From Helicobacter sp. 13S00477-4 (GTDB taxonomy: Bacteria > Campylobacterota > Campylobacteria > Campylobacterales > Helicobacteraceae): 64,000 bases of DNA. The stretch spans positions 1-64,000 of the forward strand of contig NZ_MLAS01000006.1 of NCBI RefSeq assembly GCF_002272785.1. The letters are read 5' to 3'. Shown here piece after piece: positions 43,336-53,629 of the stretch. A model generated the notes under the pieces. It did not search any database. It was not told the origin of the DNA and worked only from the letters and a program-made list of their open reading frames with translations. The first letter of the stretch is position 1; each line of letters starts with the position of its first letter. The position numbers and the translations under genes are program-made.

Positions 43336-44999
43336 TTTTTTAATACCACTTCAATCATTCCGCGTACTGAGTTCGTGCAATAGATTTTATTGGCTTGATA
43401 TAAATCATCAATGGTCAATATTTTTTCTCTGCATATTCCTTTTTTTAGAAGAAAATCGCGATAAATACCTTTGAGTAAGCCACATTTTGCATTTGGAGTA
43501 AAAAGGTTTTCTCCAATTTGAATAATAATATTGCTCCTTGAACCTTCTGTTATTTCTCCATTTTGATTGAGAAAAATTTCATCAAAAATAAGATCGCGAT
43601 TGATTTTTTGCATAGTCTTTTTGTACCAAGGACGATGGGAGGTTTTGTGATATAAAAAATCATTATGATTGTCTATGGGTTTAGGGTTTAGGGTAATGAG
43701 ATTAGAAGTGATAGGATTTAGTGATAGATATGTTTTTGTTATTTTACCAGATTTGTCAGATGTTATCCTTAAGATACCATTTTTTTCAGGTTTTAAAGTT
43801 GATAAAGAATCATCAAAGTCAAAGCCAAAATATTTTGCAGATTTTGACATTCGCATGAGGTGTTCATCAAAATCAAGGATTTTTAAATGCTGTACTTTCA
43901 TAGTTTCAATAAGTTTAAAATCAATCTTTGGAAGGATAAACAATGATTTGAGTTTACTTTCATTCCATTCATCCTCGCTATGACTATCCCATACAATTCC
44001 CCCGCCTACTCCTAATGTGTATTTCTTGGAATCATTTTTTTTATAAAGAGTGCGGATAGGGACTGAAAAGCAAATTTCCTCTGCACTGATGACGCCAATC
44101 GCACCACAATAAACCTTTCTTTGATAGTTTTCAAGACTCTGTATGATTTGCATTGTTTTAATTTTGGGTGCACCGGTGATTGAACCACAAGGGAAAAGTG
44201 CTTCAAAGATTTTATAAATATTGATATTATTAGGTAAATCTGCACATATTTCTGAGGTCATTTGATGTAATGTAGGATGGGTATTTATTTCAAAGAGTTT
44301 TTGTGTTTTTACACTCCCTTTGAGAGCGATTTTACTCAAATCATTACGCAATAGATCAACTATCATCACATTTTCGCTTTGATTTTTTATATCATTTTTC
44401 AGGAAGGTTTTGTTTTTGAAGTCTTCTTGTGGAGTTTTACCTCTTTTAATGGTTCCTTTCATTGGACGTGTTGTGATGACATGATGGGTATTTTTAGATT
44501 TTATTTCAAAGAATAATTCGGGTGAAAAACTAATGATGGTTTCATATTCATTTCTTATAAATGCTTTGTAGGGAGTATTTTGATTTTCTAAAATGCTCTT
44601 AAAAATTTCTATTTCACTAGCCTGTGTGCTAATATATAGTGGATATGTAAAATTGACTTGATATGTGTCGCCTTTGGCAATAAATGATTTGATTTGAGTG
44701 ATTTTGTTTTGATAAGTTTTTTTATTTATAGATGATTTGATTTGAGGATAGTATGTATTTTCTTTTGGCTCTAATTTTAAAGGAGTTTTGTGGGCAAAAT
44801 ATTCAAAATACAAGAGGGGTTCTTTTGTTTGGAGTTTTTTGCCTAAAAAAATATCTTTGAGTTCATATTTGATATAGCCAACAAAATATCCTTTAGATTT
44901 TCTTGATTCTATGAAATCAAAGGCTTTTATCACACCTATTTTATCAAAGGCAATGACTCTATCTAGGTATTTGGAATATATATTATCCCCAAAAATCAT
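43332..44999 (-). CDS. pabB: Bifunctional aminodeoxychorismate synthase I / lyase (PabB-PabC fusion)
   Basis: This fusion makes para-aminobenzoate for folate. Residues 1 to about 330 are a chorismate-binding PabB domain (FPCGSITGAPKIKTMQII and YCGAIGVIS). From about 335 on is a class IV PLP lyase of the PabC type (FLNQNGEITEGSRSNIII, with CGLLKGIYRDFLL). The PabB part lacks the long N-terminal region of E. coli PabB. Overlaps with pabA and the DUF2156 gene (four bases each) show one operon. Confidence 0.93.
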   Translation of the reverse strand: MIFGDNIYSKYLDRVIAFDKIGVIKAFDFIESRKSKGYFVGYIKYELKDIFLGKKLQTKEPLLYFEYFAHKTPLKLEPKENTYYPQIKSSINKKTYQNKITQIKSFIAKGDTYQVNFTYPLYISTQASEIEIFKSILENQNTPYKAFIRNEYETIISFSPELFFEIKSKNTHHVITTRPMKGTIKRGKTPQEDFKNKTFLKNDIKNQSENVMIVDLLRNDLSKIALKGSVKTQKLFEINTHPTLHQMTSEICADLPNNINIYKIFEALFPCGSITGAPKIKTMQIIQSLENYQRKVYCGAIGVISAEEICFSVPIRTLYKKNDSKKYTLGVGGGIVWDSHSEDEWNESKLKSLFILPKIDFKLIETMKVQHLKILDFDEHLMRMSKSAKYFGFDFDDSLSTLKPEKNGILRITSDKSGKITKTYLSLNPITSNLITLNPKPIDNHNDFLYHKTSHRPWYKKTMQKINRDLIFDEIFLNQNGEITEGSRSNIIIQIGENLFTPNAKCGLLKGIYRDFLLKKGICREKILTIDDLYQANKIYCTNSVRGMIEVVLKK

Positions 45000-45892
45000 C
45001 CTTGAAAAATAGCCTCAAATTTTTCTACTAAAAATGCTGGATTATAACTCATTTTTGCCCTGCGTAGACCTTCTATGCCAAGATCTTCTTCTCGATTGGC
45101 ATAAGTGTAGTTTTTGAATTCATTGAAGAGTAGTTGTTGATTGATGATTTGATAGGCACCGTGATACTGGGGGTTTGCTTTTTCTATATGGATCACAACC
45201 ATGTCATTATTAATAATTTCACCGAAACTAAAACCTATGATTTCATCATTTGCACTCACAAAACCACCTTTGAAGCCTAATTTTTCGTAATGATTTAAGG
45301 CGTTGATAATACCAACATTTTCATTTTTTAGTCCTTCTGTAGCTTCTTTTTCTGTTTGGGTGAACCATTTTCTCCAGATTTCTAAGACTTTTAACTTGTT
45401 GTTTTTATCAATGCTCGTATAGCAAAAATCTGGATAAGATTGTAGAAATTGATTGAGATGGTTTTTTTTCTTATGATATTTCCTACCTGAAAGCTCAATT
45501 AGTTCTTTGATATTATAAATATAGTCACTGCGGTCGCGATTTGGTATGATAGAGAATTTTTGAGGGAAATTTTCTTGCAGTTCCTGGATATTTTTACTTT
45601 CAAGTGAATGAAATTCTAATGTTTGATTTTGTGTCTGTGAATAATTAAGCAAGATTTTGATGCATTCAATTTTATTCCCATTCCCAATAGGGTAGAAGTA
45701 AAATGGATTTTTTTGGGGATATTGTGTGCGGATAACCAAGCAATCTTGTATTATCGCATAGCTAATATCTCTAGCACAATGCCAAATATATAAATTTCCA
45801 AAACTTACATCTGAAATGTAAAAAAAATCTTTTGTCAAATAAACATCAAATAAAGCTTTGTCCTCTAAAGATATTTTTTTAAATTCTATCAT
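44996..45892 (-). CDS. DUF2156 family (GNAT-fold, MprF-C-like) protein
   Basis: The 298-residue protein shows the DUF2156 pattern: a first GNAT-like half, the motif RSDYIYNIKELIELSGRKYH and the C-terminal YANREEDLGIEGLRRAKMSY with NPAFLVEKFEA. The family is related to the aminoacyl-transferase domain of MprF, but the soluble single-domain members are uncharacterised. It sits between pabB and pheA with 7-bp gap or overlap, so it is co-transcribed with aromatic biosynthesis genes. Confidence 0.82.
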   Translation of the reverse strand: MIEFKKISLEDKALFDVYLTKDFFYISDVSFGNLYIWHCARDISYAIIQDCLVIRTQYPQKNPFYFYPIGNGNKIECIKILLNYSQTQNQTLEFHSLESKNIQELQENFPQKFSIIPNRDRSDYIYNIKELIELSGRKYHKKKNHLNQFLQSYPDFCYTSIDKNNKLKVLEIWRKWFTQTEKEATEGLKNENVGIINALNHYEKLGFKGGFVSANDEIIGFSFGEIINNDMVVIHIEKANPQYHGAYQIINQQLLFNEFKNYTYANREEDLGIEGLRRAKMSYNPAFLVEKFEAIFQG

Positions 45893-45899
45893 TTTTCCC

Positions 45900-46970
45900 T
45901 CATTTATCCATTTTTACATAACTGCCAAGCCATTTGAGTTCATCTTTTCGTAGGCTAAAAAGCTCTTCTATCATCTCATCATTCCTGTGTCCTTCAAAAT
46001 CTATATAAAATCCAAAACTAAAATCAGATTTTGTCTTGATAGGACGTGAGTCAATTTTTGTGAGACTGATACCTCTTTGGTTAAAATCTTTAAGCAGTTC
46101 AAGCAAGATGCCTGGTTTGTTAAAATCTTTGAGATTAGCAAAAACAGAAGTTTTGTCTTTCCCGCTGGGGTGATTGATAAAATCACTGATGATAACAAAA
46201 CGGGTTTTATTCTTGTTGGAGTCTTCAATATTTTCAAACATAATAGGCAAATGATACAATTTTCCAGCAATTTTTGAGCAAATAGCAGCAGAATTTTTAT
46301 CTTTAGCAGCAAATTGAGCAGCTTTTGCAGTAGAATCTACAGGAATTCTTTCAATATCTTGAAGTTGATGGGATTCTATGAATTGATTGCATTGTCCAAA
46401 AGCAATATCTTTGGAATAAATACGTTTGATATCTTTTAGGTATTCACAATTTGTAGCAAAGCTATGATGGATAGGTAGGATAATTTCAGCGATGATTTTG
46501 AGTTCTGAGCTGGCAAGCAAATCAATAGTGTCACCCACCATTCCATTGGTATTGTTTTCTAGCGGAATGACACCATATTTTGCTTGATTTAATTCAACAG
46601 CTTTAAAGACCGAAAATATATTTGTCATAGGAAGATATTCACTCATTGCACCAAATCTTTCTTCAGCAGCTTGGTGTGTATAGCTACCCAATGGTCCCAA
46701 ATAAGCTACTTTTTCAGGTAATTCTAAATTCCTTGAAATAGCAAAAATTTCTTGATATATAGCTTCAATTGCTTTGATATTAAGATATTTCGACTCTTTT
46801 TTTGCTAGACGTGCAATGATCTCATTTTCTCTTTCAGGTCGATAAATACTTTGATTGGAATTGATTTTTTCTTTCCCAATCTCAGCTACAATACCTAAAC
46901 GTTCATTTAAAAGATCAAAAATTTTATTATCAATGATATCAATTTTGTCGCGCTTTTGATTTAAATTCAC
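45900..46970 (-). CDS. pheA: Bifunctional chorismate mutase / prephenate dehydratase
   Basis: It converts chorismate to phenylpyruvate for phenylalanine. Domains in order: an AroQ chorismate mutase helix bundle (1-85), prephenate dehydratase starting VAYLGPLGSYTHQAA with NKTRFVIIS near its end, and a C-terminal ACT domain whose DSRPIK replaces the feedback motif ESRP. Its start overlaps the end of lysA by 32 bp. The lysA-pheA order is shared with H. pylori. Confidence 0.95.
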   Translation of the reverse strand: MNLNQKRDKIDIIDNKIFDLLNERLGIVAEIGKEKINSNQSIYRPERENEIIARLAKKESKYLNIKAIEAIYQEIFAISRNLELPEKVAYLGPLGSYTHQAAEERFGAMSEYLPMTNIFSVFKAVELNQAKYGVIPLENNTNGMVGDTIDLLASSELKIIAEIILPIHHSFATNCEYLKDIKRIYSKDIAFGQCNQFIESHQLQDIERIPVDSTAKAAQFAAKDKNSAAICSKIAGKLYHLPIMFENIEDSNKNKTRFVIISDFINHPSGKDKTSVFANLKDFNKPGILLELLKDFNQRGISLTKIDSRPIKTKSDFSFGFYIDFEGHRNDEMIEELFSLRKDELKWLGSYVKMDK

Positions 46971-48198
46971 CTTGTGCTCCTTGTAAGATTTTTAATTCAT
47001 CTCTTATGAGGTCTTCAAAACTTTCGCGATGTTTTAAAATCCTATCCTTCCCTTCTTGAATTCCAATTTCGGCAGCTTTGGCTCTTGTGTTGTAGTTGCT
47101 TGACATGCTATATCCATAAGCCCCTGCATTTTCAAACACTATCAAATCACCACTTTTGAGTGGAGGGAGCATCACATTTTTTGCTAAATAATCCCCGCTT
47201 TCACATATTGGACCTACTACATTGGCTTCACTTATTTTGTCCTCATTGATTGGTTTTTGAGGATATGCTTTGATTTTGTGAATAGCTTGATAAAGCACAG
47301 GACGTATTAGATCATTCATTCCAGCATCAATGATAACAAAACGTTTATCTTTGGTGTATTTTTCATATAAAACTTTCGTGACCAAATACCCTCCATCCCC
47401 AGTGATGTATCTACCTGGCTCACAAATAATAGTCAAATCTAAGCCTTTTAATGCTGTTAAAATTGTTTGAGCATAATCATAAAGCTTGATGGTTTTTTCA
47501 CCACAATAAGAAATCCCAATGCCTCCACCTACATCAAAAAATTTTAACTCAATTTTGAGTGCAAGTAATGATTTTGTGAGGTTTGCAATTTTTGTAGCTG
47601 CAGCTGCAATAGGAGCAATATCTGTTAATTGCGATCCTATGTGAAAATGAATGCCTATAGGTTCTAAAAATACTGAATTTTTTGCTTGGATATAGAGTTT
47701 GAGTGCAGTATCTTCATCAACACCAAATTTGTTTTCGTGTAAACCTGTGGAAATATAAGGGTGTGTTTTTGCATCAATGTTTGGATTCACTCGTATGGAA
47801 ATTCTTGCTTTTTTGCTAGTTTGTTTTGCAATTTTTTCAATGTGTTCTAATTCTTGTGCGGACTCAACATTTAAAAATAAAATATCAGATTCTAAAGCCT
47901 CTTTGATTTCTTCATCACTCTTGCCTACACCGCTAAATATAATCTTGTATTTTGGAATACCAGCCAAAAGGGCACGTTTGACTTCGCCAATGGAAACACA
48001 ATCTGCCCCGCTATCAAGTCTTGCTAAAGTGTTTATAATGCTTAGATTTGAATTGGCTTTGAGTGCATAACAAATAAGTGTTTTTCTGCCCGAAAAAGCT
48101 TTTTTGAAGTCTAAAAATCGATTTTTTATTTGATCTATGTTATATATATATAATGGTGTTTTATATTTTTTGGCGAGTCCTTTAAAATCCATTATCAA
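46939..48198 (-). CDS. lysA: Diaminopimelate decarboxylase
   Basis: The last enzyme of lysine synthesis, PLP-dependent fold type III. The PLP lysine is in LICYALKANSN; IHFHIGSQLTD, IICEPGRYITGDGG and GPICESGDYLAKN are family motifs. The length of 419 residues fits. It is the first gene of the lysA-pheA-DUF2156-pabB-pabA run. Confidence 0.96.
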   Translation of the reverse strand: MIMDFKGLAKKYKTPLYIYNIDQIKNRFLDFKKAFSGRKTLICYALKANSNLSIINTLARLDSGADCVSIGEVKRALLAGIPKYKIIFSGVGKSDEEIKEALESDILFLNVESAQELEHIEKIAKQTSKKARISIRVNPNIDAKTHPYISTGLHENKFGVDEDTALKLYIQAKNSVFLEPIGIHFHIGSQLTDIAPIAAAATKIANLTKSLLALKIELKFFDVGGGIGISYCGEKTIKLYDYAQTILTALKGLDLTIICEPGRYITGDGGYLVTKVLYEKYTKDKRFVIIDAGMNDLIRPVLYQAIHKIKAYPQKPINEDKISEANVVGPICESGDYLAKNVMLPPLKSGDLIVFENAGAYGYSMSSNYNTRAKAAEIGIQEGKDRILKHRESFEDLIRDELKILQGAQGEFKSKARQN

Positions 48199-48309
48199 TC
48201 CCTTTAGTAAGATTTAAACATAAAAAGTTTACAATTTTAACTAAATTTATATATATAAAAAATTTAAATCTAGATTATATTGATAAATATACATATAAAG
48301 AGAGAAACA

Positions 48310-48699
48310 ATGAATCCAAACGCATTTTTTATTATTATTTCATTTGTAATTGTTTTAGGAATATTTTTTGTTGCTTTAGTGCTTCTTTTAAATAAAAAGA
48401 AACAAAAGTTTCAAACGGTTATTGAAGATATTGTCAGTTATGAAACCGTAATGTTGTTAATTAATTCTAAATATAGCACTCTTAAGGATTTGGAAAAAGC
48501 TACAAAGTTCTTTTTTGATAATTATCAAGACTGGCATTTGAGCAAAACGCAAAAAAAGAATTTTTTATTTTCTATTTGTGTTCATAAAAGTGTGAATTCA
48601 AAGATCATTATCAACATTCAAAATAAACTCACTGTTTTGAATCCACAATTAAAAGAGGAGTTTGAAAAGGTCGTCAAACAAGCAATTGATATTCGTTAG
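48310..48699 (+). CDS. Small membrane-anchored hypothetical protein
   Basis: The 129-residue protein has one N-terminal membrane span (about residues 5-29) and a basic, helical cytoplasmic part (STLKDLEKATKFFFDNYQDW). I begin at the ATG at 48310, which fits the hydrophobic N-terminus better than the frame start at 48280. No family was recognised. It lies divergent from lysA and convergent with yebC. Confidence 0.65.
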   Translation: MNPNAFFIIISFVIVLGIFFVALVLLLNKKKQKFQTVIEDIVSYETVMLLINSKYSTLKDLEKATKFFFDNYQDWHLSKTQKKNFLFSICVHKSVNSKIIINIQNKLTVLNPQLKEEFEKVVKQAIDIR

Positions 48700-48734
48700 T
48701 TGTTTTTTGTTTTAGATTTTTTGAAAAAGAGTCA

Positions 48735-49469
48735 TTAATTGATATTTGTATAAACGGCTTGTACATCATCATCATCTTCAATTTTATCTAAGAGTTTTTC
48801 TATTTCATTGAGTTGTTCTTCAGTCAGTGAAATAGGGTTATTGGGGATGCGTTTTAATAAGGCTTTATTGATAGGGATTTGAAGTTTTTCAAAACCTTCA
48901 TTGAGTTTGCCGAAATCTGTATAGTTGCCATAAACAATAAATATTTCACCTTCTTGAGTCTCAATTTTTTCAATATCTTCTAAACCATAATCAATCAACG
49001 CTAATTCAAGTTCTTCTATATTTATACCTGCAGATTGTATGTTTTTTTTGTCAAATTCAAATACACTTTTTCTTGAAAACATAAATTCTAATGATCCATT
49101 TGGAACAATAGATGCTCCGGGTGTTTTATTAAAATAGCTTTTGATATTTGCTATGGTTCGAGTTGGATTATCAGTTGTGCATTCAATAAAAATCAATACT
49201 CCATTGCTCGCCTTTCCTTCATAGTTAATCTCTGAAAATATACCATCCTTTCCAGCAGCTCTTTTGATAGCTGCTTCAATATTGTCTTTTGGCATATTTT
49301 GTGATTTAGCATTAGAGATCGCAGTTCTTAACTTAGCATTCATTTCAGGATCTATGCCACCTTCTTTGGCAGCTACTGTGATAGTTTTTGCAAGTTTGGG
49401 AAAGATTTTACTCATTTTATCCCATCGTTTTTCTTTGGCGGCTCTGCGGTATTCAAATGCTCTTCCCAT
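48735..49469 (-). CDS. YebC/PmpR family regulatory protein (TACO1-like)
   Basis: A 244-residue YebC family protein beginning [20 protein letters not shown], with the family segment [18 protein letters not shown]. Members have been described as transcription regulators and, more recently, as factors that help ribosomes at proline stretches. The acidic C-terminus ([19 protein letters not shown]) is typical. H. pylori carries the homologue next to hemB. Confidence 0.93.
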   Translation of the reverse strand: MGRAFEYRRAAKEKRWDKMSKIFPKLAKTITVAAKEGGIDPEMNAKLRTAISNAKSQNMPKDNIEAAIKRAAGKDGIFSEINYEGKASNGVLIFIECTTDNPTRTIANIKSYFNKTPGASIVPNGSLEFMFSRKSVFEFDKKNIQSAGINIEELELALIDYGLEDIEKIETQEGEIFIVYGNYTDFGKLNEGFEKLQIPINKALLKRIPNNPISLTEEQLNEIEKLLDKIEDDDDVQAVYTNIN

Positions 49470-49542
49470 ACGAACTCCTAGAATTTTGTTAAAATTATAT
49501 CAAAGGCATACAAAAATTTTCAATGAATGCTTAGGTTTTTGT

Positions 49543-49548
49543 TATAAT
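49543..49548 (+). promoter_or_regulatory. -10 box of the outer-membrane protein gene at 49579
   Basis: A perfect TATAAT predicts a start near 49555 and a 24-base leader with a TGAGGA ribosome-binding site. Confidence 0.5.
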
Positions 49549-49578
49549 AATTTTATACAAAGATTTTGAGGAAAAATT

Positions 49579-50193
49579 ATGCCTACTTTATTTAGTTGGT
49601 TTTTCTTGTCAGTAATATTTTTGATCCCATCTTATATGTTTGCTGAACAAAATTTGAGGATATTTGTAGGTGCTGATACTGCTGCGACAGATAGTATATT
49701 TGATTCTAAATTTTATCAAGACAAAAAACGTTATGGATATGAAGGTTATATTGGGACTAAAATAGGGATTGAATATTTTTTCACTAAAAAGAATGGTATA
49801 CGTGCTTTTGCTGGTTTGGGATATGCTAATATCAAATTATTGAATGAAAAAAATGGTTTTGATCTTTTTTCAGGAGTTGGCACTAGGGTTGAGGTTGATT
49901 ATTTATTTAATTATTATAGTGATGAAAAATTTGATTTTGGATTTTTTGTAGGTATGAATTATTTTAATGCTTTTTATAAAAGAAAATACGAAATAATTTT
50001 AACTAATCAGGTTTTGGCTATTTTAGGATTGAATATGACGATAAAATCTTATCATCGTATAGAATTTGGAATTGGTGTACCATTTTTTTTCAAAGGCAGG
50101 TATGATTCCCAAGAATACAATAATGTGCCAGTAAATAGAAAGTTGAATAATCTTTATTATGGTATTTCTTATGTTTATCTTTTTGATCTATGA
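49579..50193 (+). CDS. Helicobacter-type outer-membrane beta-barrel protein
   Basis: A signal peptide (to about residue 22, YMFA-EQ) precedes a 182-residue domain of alternating aromatic/glycine beta strands, ending in YYGISYVYLFDL. It looks like a small 8-strand outer-membrane barrel of the Helicobacter OMP kind. It sits between yebC and hemB, which I recall as direct neighbours in H. pylori, so it appears to be an insertion. The ligand or function is unknown. Confidence 0.72.
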   Translation: MPTLFSWFFLSVIFLIPSYMFAEQNLRIFVGADTAATDSIFDSKFYQDKKRYGYEGYIGTKIGIEYFFTKKNGIRAFAGLGYANIKLLNEKNGFDLFSGVGTRVEVDYLFNYYSDEKFDFGFFVGMNYFNAFYKRKYEIILTNQVLAILGLNMTIKSYHRIEFGIGVPFFFKGRYDSQEYNNVPVNRKLNNLYYGISYVYLFDL

Positions 50194-50218
50194 GCTGGGT
50201 ATGTTGCAATAGGATTAT

Positions 50219-51190
50219 CTATTTAAGTAATTTTGCAACTTCTTTTGCATGGTAACTGATGATAATATCTGCTCCAGCCCTTTTGAAACCAAGCATTGTT
50301 TCAAGCATTACTTTTTCATAATCAATCACTCCGGCTTTTTGGGCTGCTTTAAGCATTGAATATTCTCCACTAACATTATAAACAGCTAATGGCAAAAGTG
50401 TCCTTTCTCTAATGTCTCTAACAATATCAAGATAAGCCAATGTAGGTTTGACCATTAAAATATCAGCTCCCTCAGCTTCATCATTAAGGCTTTCTAAAAT
50501 TGCTTCTCTTCGATTGGATGGGTCTTCTTGATAGCTTTTTCTATCTCCAAAGTTTGGTGCGGATTGTGCGGCTTCTCTGAAAGGACCATAATAAGCACTA
50601 CAAAACTTTGTTGAATAGCTCATGATAGGGATATGACTAAAACCGGCTTTGTCTAGTTGGGTGCGGATATGTAACACCATTCCATCCATCATTGTGCTAG
50701 GAGCAATAATATCTGCACCACTATTAGAGAGGATGATAGCTTGTTGTGCTAGGATTTCAAGTGTGGCATCATTGTCAACTGTTTGTAGCTTCATATCAAG
50801 AATACCACAATGTCCATGATCAGTATATTCACAAAAACATAAATCTGCTGTTATGATGATTTGGGGATATTTTTTTTTAATAGCATAAATTGTTTTAGCA
50901 ACAATGCCTTCATCGCTGAGGGCTTCACTACCACAAGAATCTTTATGAGATGGGATTCCAAATAATAAGATATGATAAATACCCAAATTTTGCAATTCTT
51001 TACATTCTTTGATGATCTCATCACAACTCATTTGATAAACACCGGGCATTGAAGAGATTTCTGATTTAATATTATTGCCTTCTACAACAAAAAGAGGATA
51101 AATAAAATCTTTAATATCCAATCTTGTTTCTTTGACCAATTCCCTTAAATTTTCTTTTAATCGTAATCTTCGTAATCTTCTAAACATCAT
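50219..51190 (-). CDS. hemB: Delta-aminolevulinic acid dehydratase (porphobilinogen synthase)
   Basis: It condenses two aminolevulinates to porphobilinogen for haem. The zinc cysteines are in [14 protein letters not shown]; the active-site lysines are in [16 protein letters not shown] and [11 protein letters not shown]. The length of 323 residues fits. It is 9 bp downstream of the radical SAM gene and probably co-transcribed with purF. Confidence 0.96.
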   Translation of the reverse strand: MMFRRLRRLRLKENLRELVKETRLDIKDFIYPLFVVEGNNIKSEISSMPGVYQMSCDEIIKECKELQNLGIYHILLFGIPSHKDSCGSEALSDEGIVAKTIYAIKKKYPQIIITADLCFCEYTDHGHCGILDMKLQTVDNDATLEILAQQAIILSNSGADIIAPSTMMDGMVLHIRTQLDKAGFSHIPIMSYSTKFCSAYYGPFREAAQSAPNFGDRKSYQEDPSNRREAILESLNDEAEGADILMVKPTLAYLDIVRDIRERTLLPLAVYNVSGEYSMLKAAQKAGVIDYEKVMLETMLGFKRAGADIIISYHAKEVAKLLK

Positions 51191-51199
51191 CTTCTCCTT

Positions 51200-52165
51200 T
51201 TAGTATTCTATGCCCACAGTTCTAAGTTTATCGCGTAAATAACGCATTTGGATATTTTTGTCAAAACACCATTTTGGGGCTAATAGAGTTTCATCATGTG
51301 CCCCTGCACTTACTCTTTGGATGACAATATCAGTAGGGATGATTTGGAGTGATTTGACAATAAGGTCTGCATATTCATTGAGTTCAATGGGTGTATAGTT
51401 CCCACTTTTGTAGAGTTTAGCCAAATGGGTATCTTCAACAACATAAAGTGGATGGATTTTTAATCCATCAATACCCCATTTTAGGATGGTTTGAAGTGAG
51501 TGGATCATCATTTGATGTGTTTCATTTGGGAGTCCATAGATAAGATGAGCACATAATTTTATGCCTCTTTGTCTAGTTTTTTTGAATAATTCTTCCATTC
51601 CTGCGGTAGAATGCCCCCTATTGGTTGCTTTTAATGTCTCGTCATGAACAGATTGTATCCCGTATTCTAGCCAAATTTCTTTACCTTCTTTTACATAATC
51701 TGCGAGCAAATCAAGCACTTTATCTTCAACGCAATCTACTCTTGTTCCAATACTCATCCCTATGACATTAGGTAATGATAAGGCTACTTTATAGAGTTGT
51801 TGCAGAGTGTCAAAAGGTGCATAAGTATTAGTATAAGATTGAAAATATACCATATATTTTCTGATTTCAAATTTTTCTTTATGAAATTGAGAGTGCCAGT
51901 TGAATTGTTCTTTGAGTTGAGCGATTTGTTTATCTAAAATAGGATTTTGAGTGATTTTAAAGTTCATTTGTATAGGCATTGTGCTGGAAGAGATTTTGAC
52001 AATGCTAGGCGAAAAACTTTCATTCCTACAATAGATGCAGCCTCCTTTTGCTACATTCCCATCAATATTGGGACAGGTGAAACCTTCAAGTGAAATGGGG
52101 ATTTTTCTGACTCTCTGACCAAATTTTGATTTGAAATATCTTCCAATGGTGAGTATTTTTTTCAC
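51200..52165 (-). CDS. Radical SAM protein, TIGR01212/YhcC family
   Basis: The 321-residue protein carries the radical SAM cysteines in CPNIDGNVAKGGCIYCRNESF (spread as C-x14-C-x2-C, a longer spacing typical for this family). GIQSVHDETLKATNRGHS and KLCAHLIYGLPNETHQMM follow. The YhcC family is related to Elp3 and MiaB-like enzymes, but its substrate is unknown. It lies between purF (3-bp gap) and hemB (9-bp gap). Confidence 0.88.
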   Translation of the reverse strand: MKKILTIGRYFKSKFGQRVRKIPISLEGFTCPNIDGNVAKGGCIYCRNESFSPSIVKISSSTMPIQMNFKITQNPILDKQIAQLKEQFNWHSQFHKEKFEIRKYMVYFQSYTNTYAPFDTLQQLYKVALSLPNVIGMSIGTRVDCVEDKVLDLLADYVKEGKEIWLEYGIQSVHDETLKATNRGHSTAGMEELFKKTRQRGIKLCAHLIYGLPNETHQMMIHSLQTILKWGIDGLKIHPLYVVEDTHLAKLYKSGNYTPIELNEYADLIVKSLQIIPTDIVIQRVSAGAHDETLLAPKWCFDKNIQMRYLRDKLRTVGIEY

Positions 52166-52168
52166 TGC

Positions 52169-53560
52169 CTATCCTTCCAGTTCATCAATATATTTACCAT
52201 CAAAACAAGCTTGGCAAAATTTTTCTTTGAGATCAGATTGGATGGATTTTTTTAATCCTTCAAGGGATAAAAATTCAAGCGAATCAGCCCCTATAAAATC
52301 CCTCACTTCTTCTAAAGAATGATTGGCACAAATAAGTTCAGATTTATCTGGTGTATCCACTCCATAAAAACAAGGCGAAATAGTTGGGGGCGAAGAGATG
52401 AATAAATGTATTTTTTTAACTCCTGCTTGCCGTAAAATTTTGATGATTTGTTTGCTAGTGGTTCCTCTGACTATAGAATCATCAATAATAATAATATCCT
52501 TATCTGCAATGAGTTCAGAAATAGGGTTTAGCTTTAGTCTTACTTTGAGTTCCCTTGTTGATTGGGTTGGCTCAATAAAAGTTCTACCAACATAATGATT
52601 TCGTATGATGCCCAATTCAAAAGGAATACCACTTTCTGCAGAATATCCAATAGCAGCAGCGACTCCACTATCAGGAACCGGTATGACCATATTTGCATTG
52701 ATTTTATGTTCTTTGGCAAGTTGGATGCCCATTTGTTTGCGGATTTGGTAAACATTTTTTCCAAATATTTTACTGTCAGGACGTGCAAAATAAACATATT
52801 CAAAAATACAAGGATAAGGATTTTGAGGGAATATTTTTATGGATTTTAATGTTGGTTGTTTAGAATTCAGTCCTTCAAATACTATCATTTCTCCGGGTTC
52901 TATATCTCTAATATATTCGGCATTAATGAGATCAAAAGCACAAGTTTCACTTGCAACAATATAACCAAAACTCCCATCAGGATTGATTATTTTACCTAAA
53001 CTTAAGGGTCGTAGTCCGTGTTTATCCCTTACAGCAAACATTTTTGTTCGAGATAAAAATACAAAAGCATAGGCTCCTTTGATTTGATTAAGTCCATCAA
53101 TGATTCTGTTTTCAAGATTGTTTTTATTGCTTTTAGCAATCAGATGGATTAGATTTTCTGTATCAAGGTGACTTTGGAATATTGCCCCTTCTTGGATGAG
53201 GGATTGACGGAGCTTTTTTGTGTTTGTAAGGTTTCCATTGTGTACGATAGCGATTTCTCCAAGTGCATATTTTGCAAAAATTGGTTGGCAGTCATTGATG
53301 GAGTCCTCTCCTGCAGTTGAGTAACGATTGTGTCCTATGCTTGAATTTCCCTCAAGTTTTGATAAAATATTTTTATTAAAAACATCAGAAACTAAGCCAT
53401 TTTTTTTATAGGTGAAAATCTTTTTGCCATTTGATGTGCTGATACCACTTGCTTCTTGTCCTCTATGTTGCATTGAAAATAATGAATAATAACTTAATAT
53501 AGAGGCATTATGAACACTATAAATACCGACAACTGCACATTTTTCATTCCAGTCTTCCAT
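52169..53560 (-). CDS. purF: Amidophosphoribosyltransferase
   Basis: First step of purine synthesis: phosphoribosyl amine from PRPP and glutamine. A 7-residue propeptide MEDWNEK precedes the catalytic Cys8 (CAVVGIYS), the N-terminal nucleophile exposed after cleavage. The PRPP loop is IIIIDDSIVRGTTSKQI. Cysteines at YPCIFEY and in the C-terminal FCQACFDGKY indicate a Bacillus-type enzyme with a 4Fe-4S cluster. H. pylori lacks de novo purine synthesis, so this argues for another Helicobacter species. No other pur gene is in the window. Confidence 0.96.
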   Translation of the reverse strand: MEDWNEKCAVVGIYSVHNASILSYYSLFSMQHRGQEASGISTSNGKKIFTYKKNGLVSDVFNKNILSKLEGNSSIGHNRYSTAGEDSINDCQPIFAKYALGEIAIVHNGNLTNTKKLRQSLIQEGAIFQSHLDTENLIHLIAKSNKNNLENRIIDGLNQIKGAYAFVFLSRTKMFAVRDKHGLRPLSLGKIINPDGSFGYIVASETCAFDLINAEYIRDIEPGEMIVFEGLNSKQPTLKSIKIFPQNPYPCIFEYVYFARPDSKIFGKNVYQIRKQMGIQLAKEHKINANMVIPVPDSGVAAAIGYSAESGIPFELGIIRNHYVGRTFIEPTQSTRELKVRLKLNPISELIADKDIIIIDDSIVRGTTSKQIIKILRQAGVKKIHLFISSPPTISPCFYGVDTPDKSELICANHSLEEVRDFIGADSLEFLSLEGLKKSIQSDLKEKFCQACFDGKYIDELEG

Positions 53561-53629
53561 TCAGATATTGTTCCTTTGAATGAAGTATTCTTTTAATATT
53601 GTAACCAATAAAAGCATAATATTTCTTTT

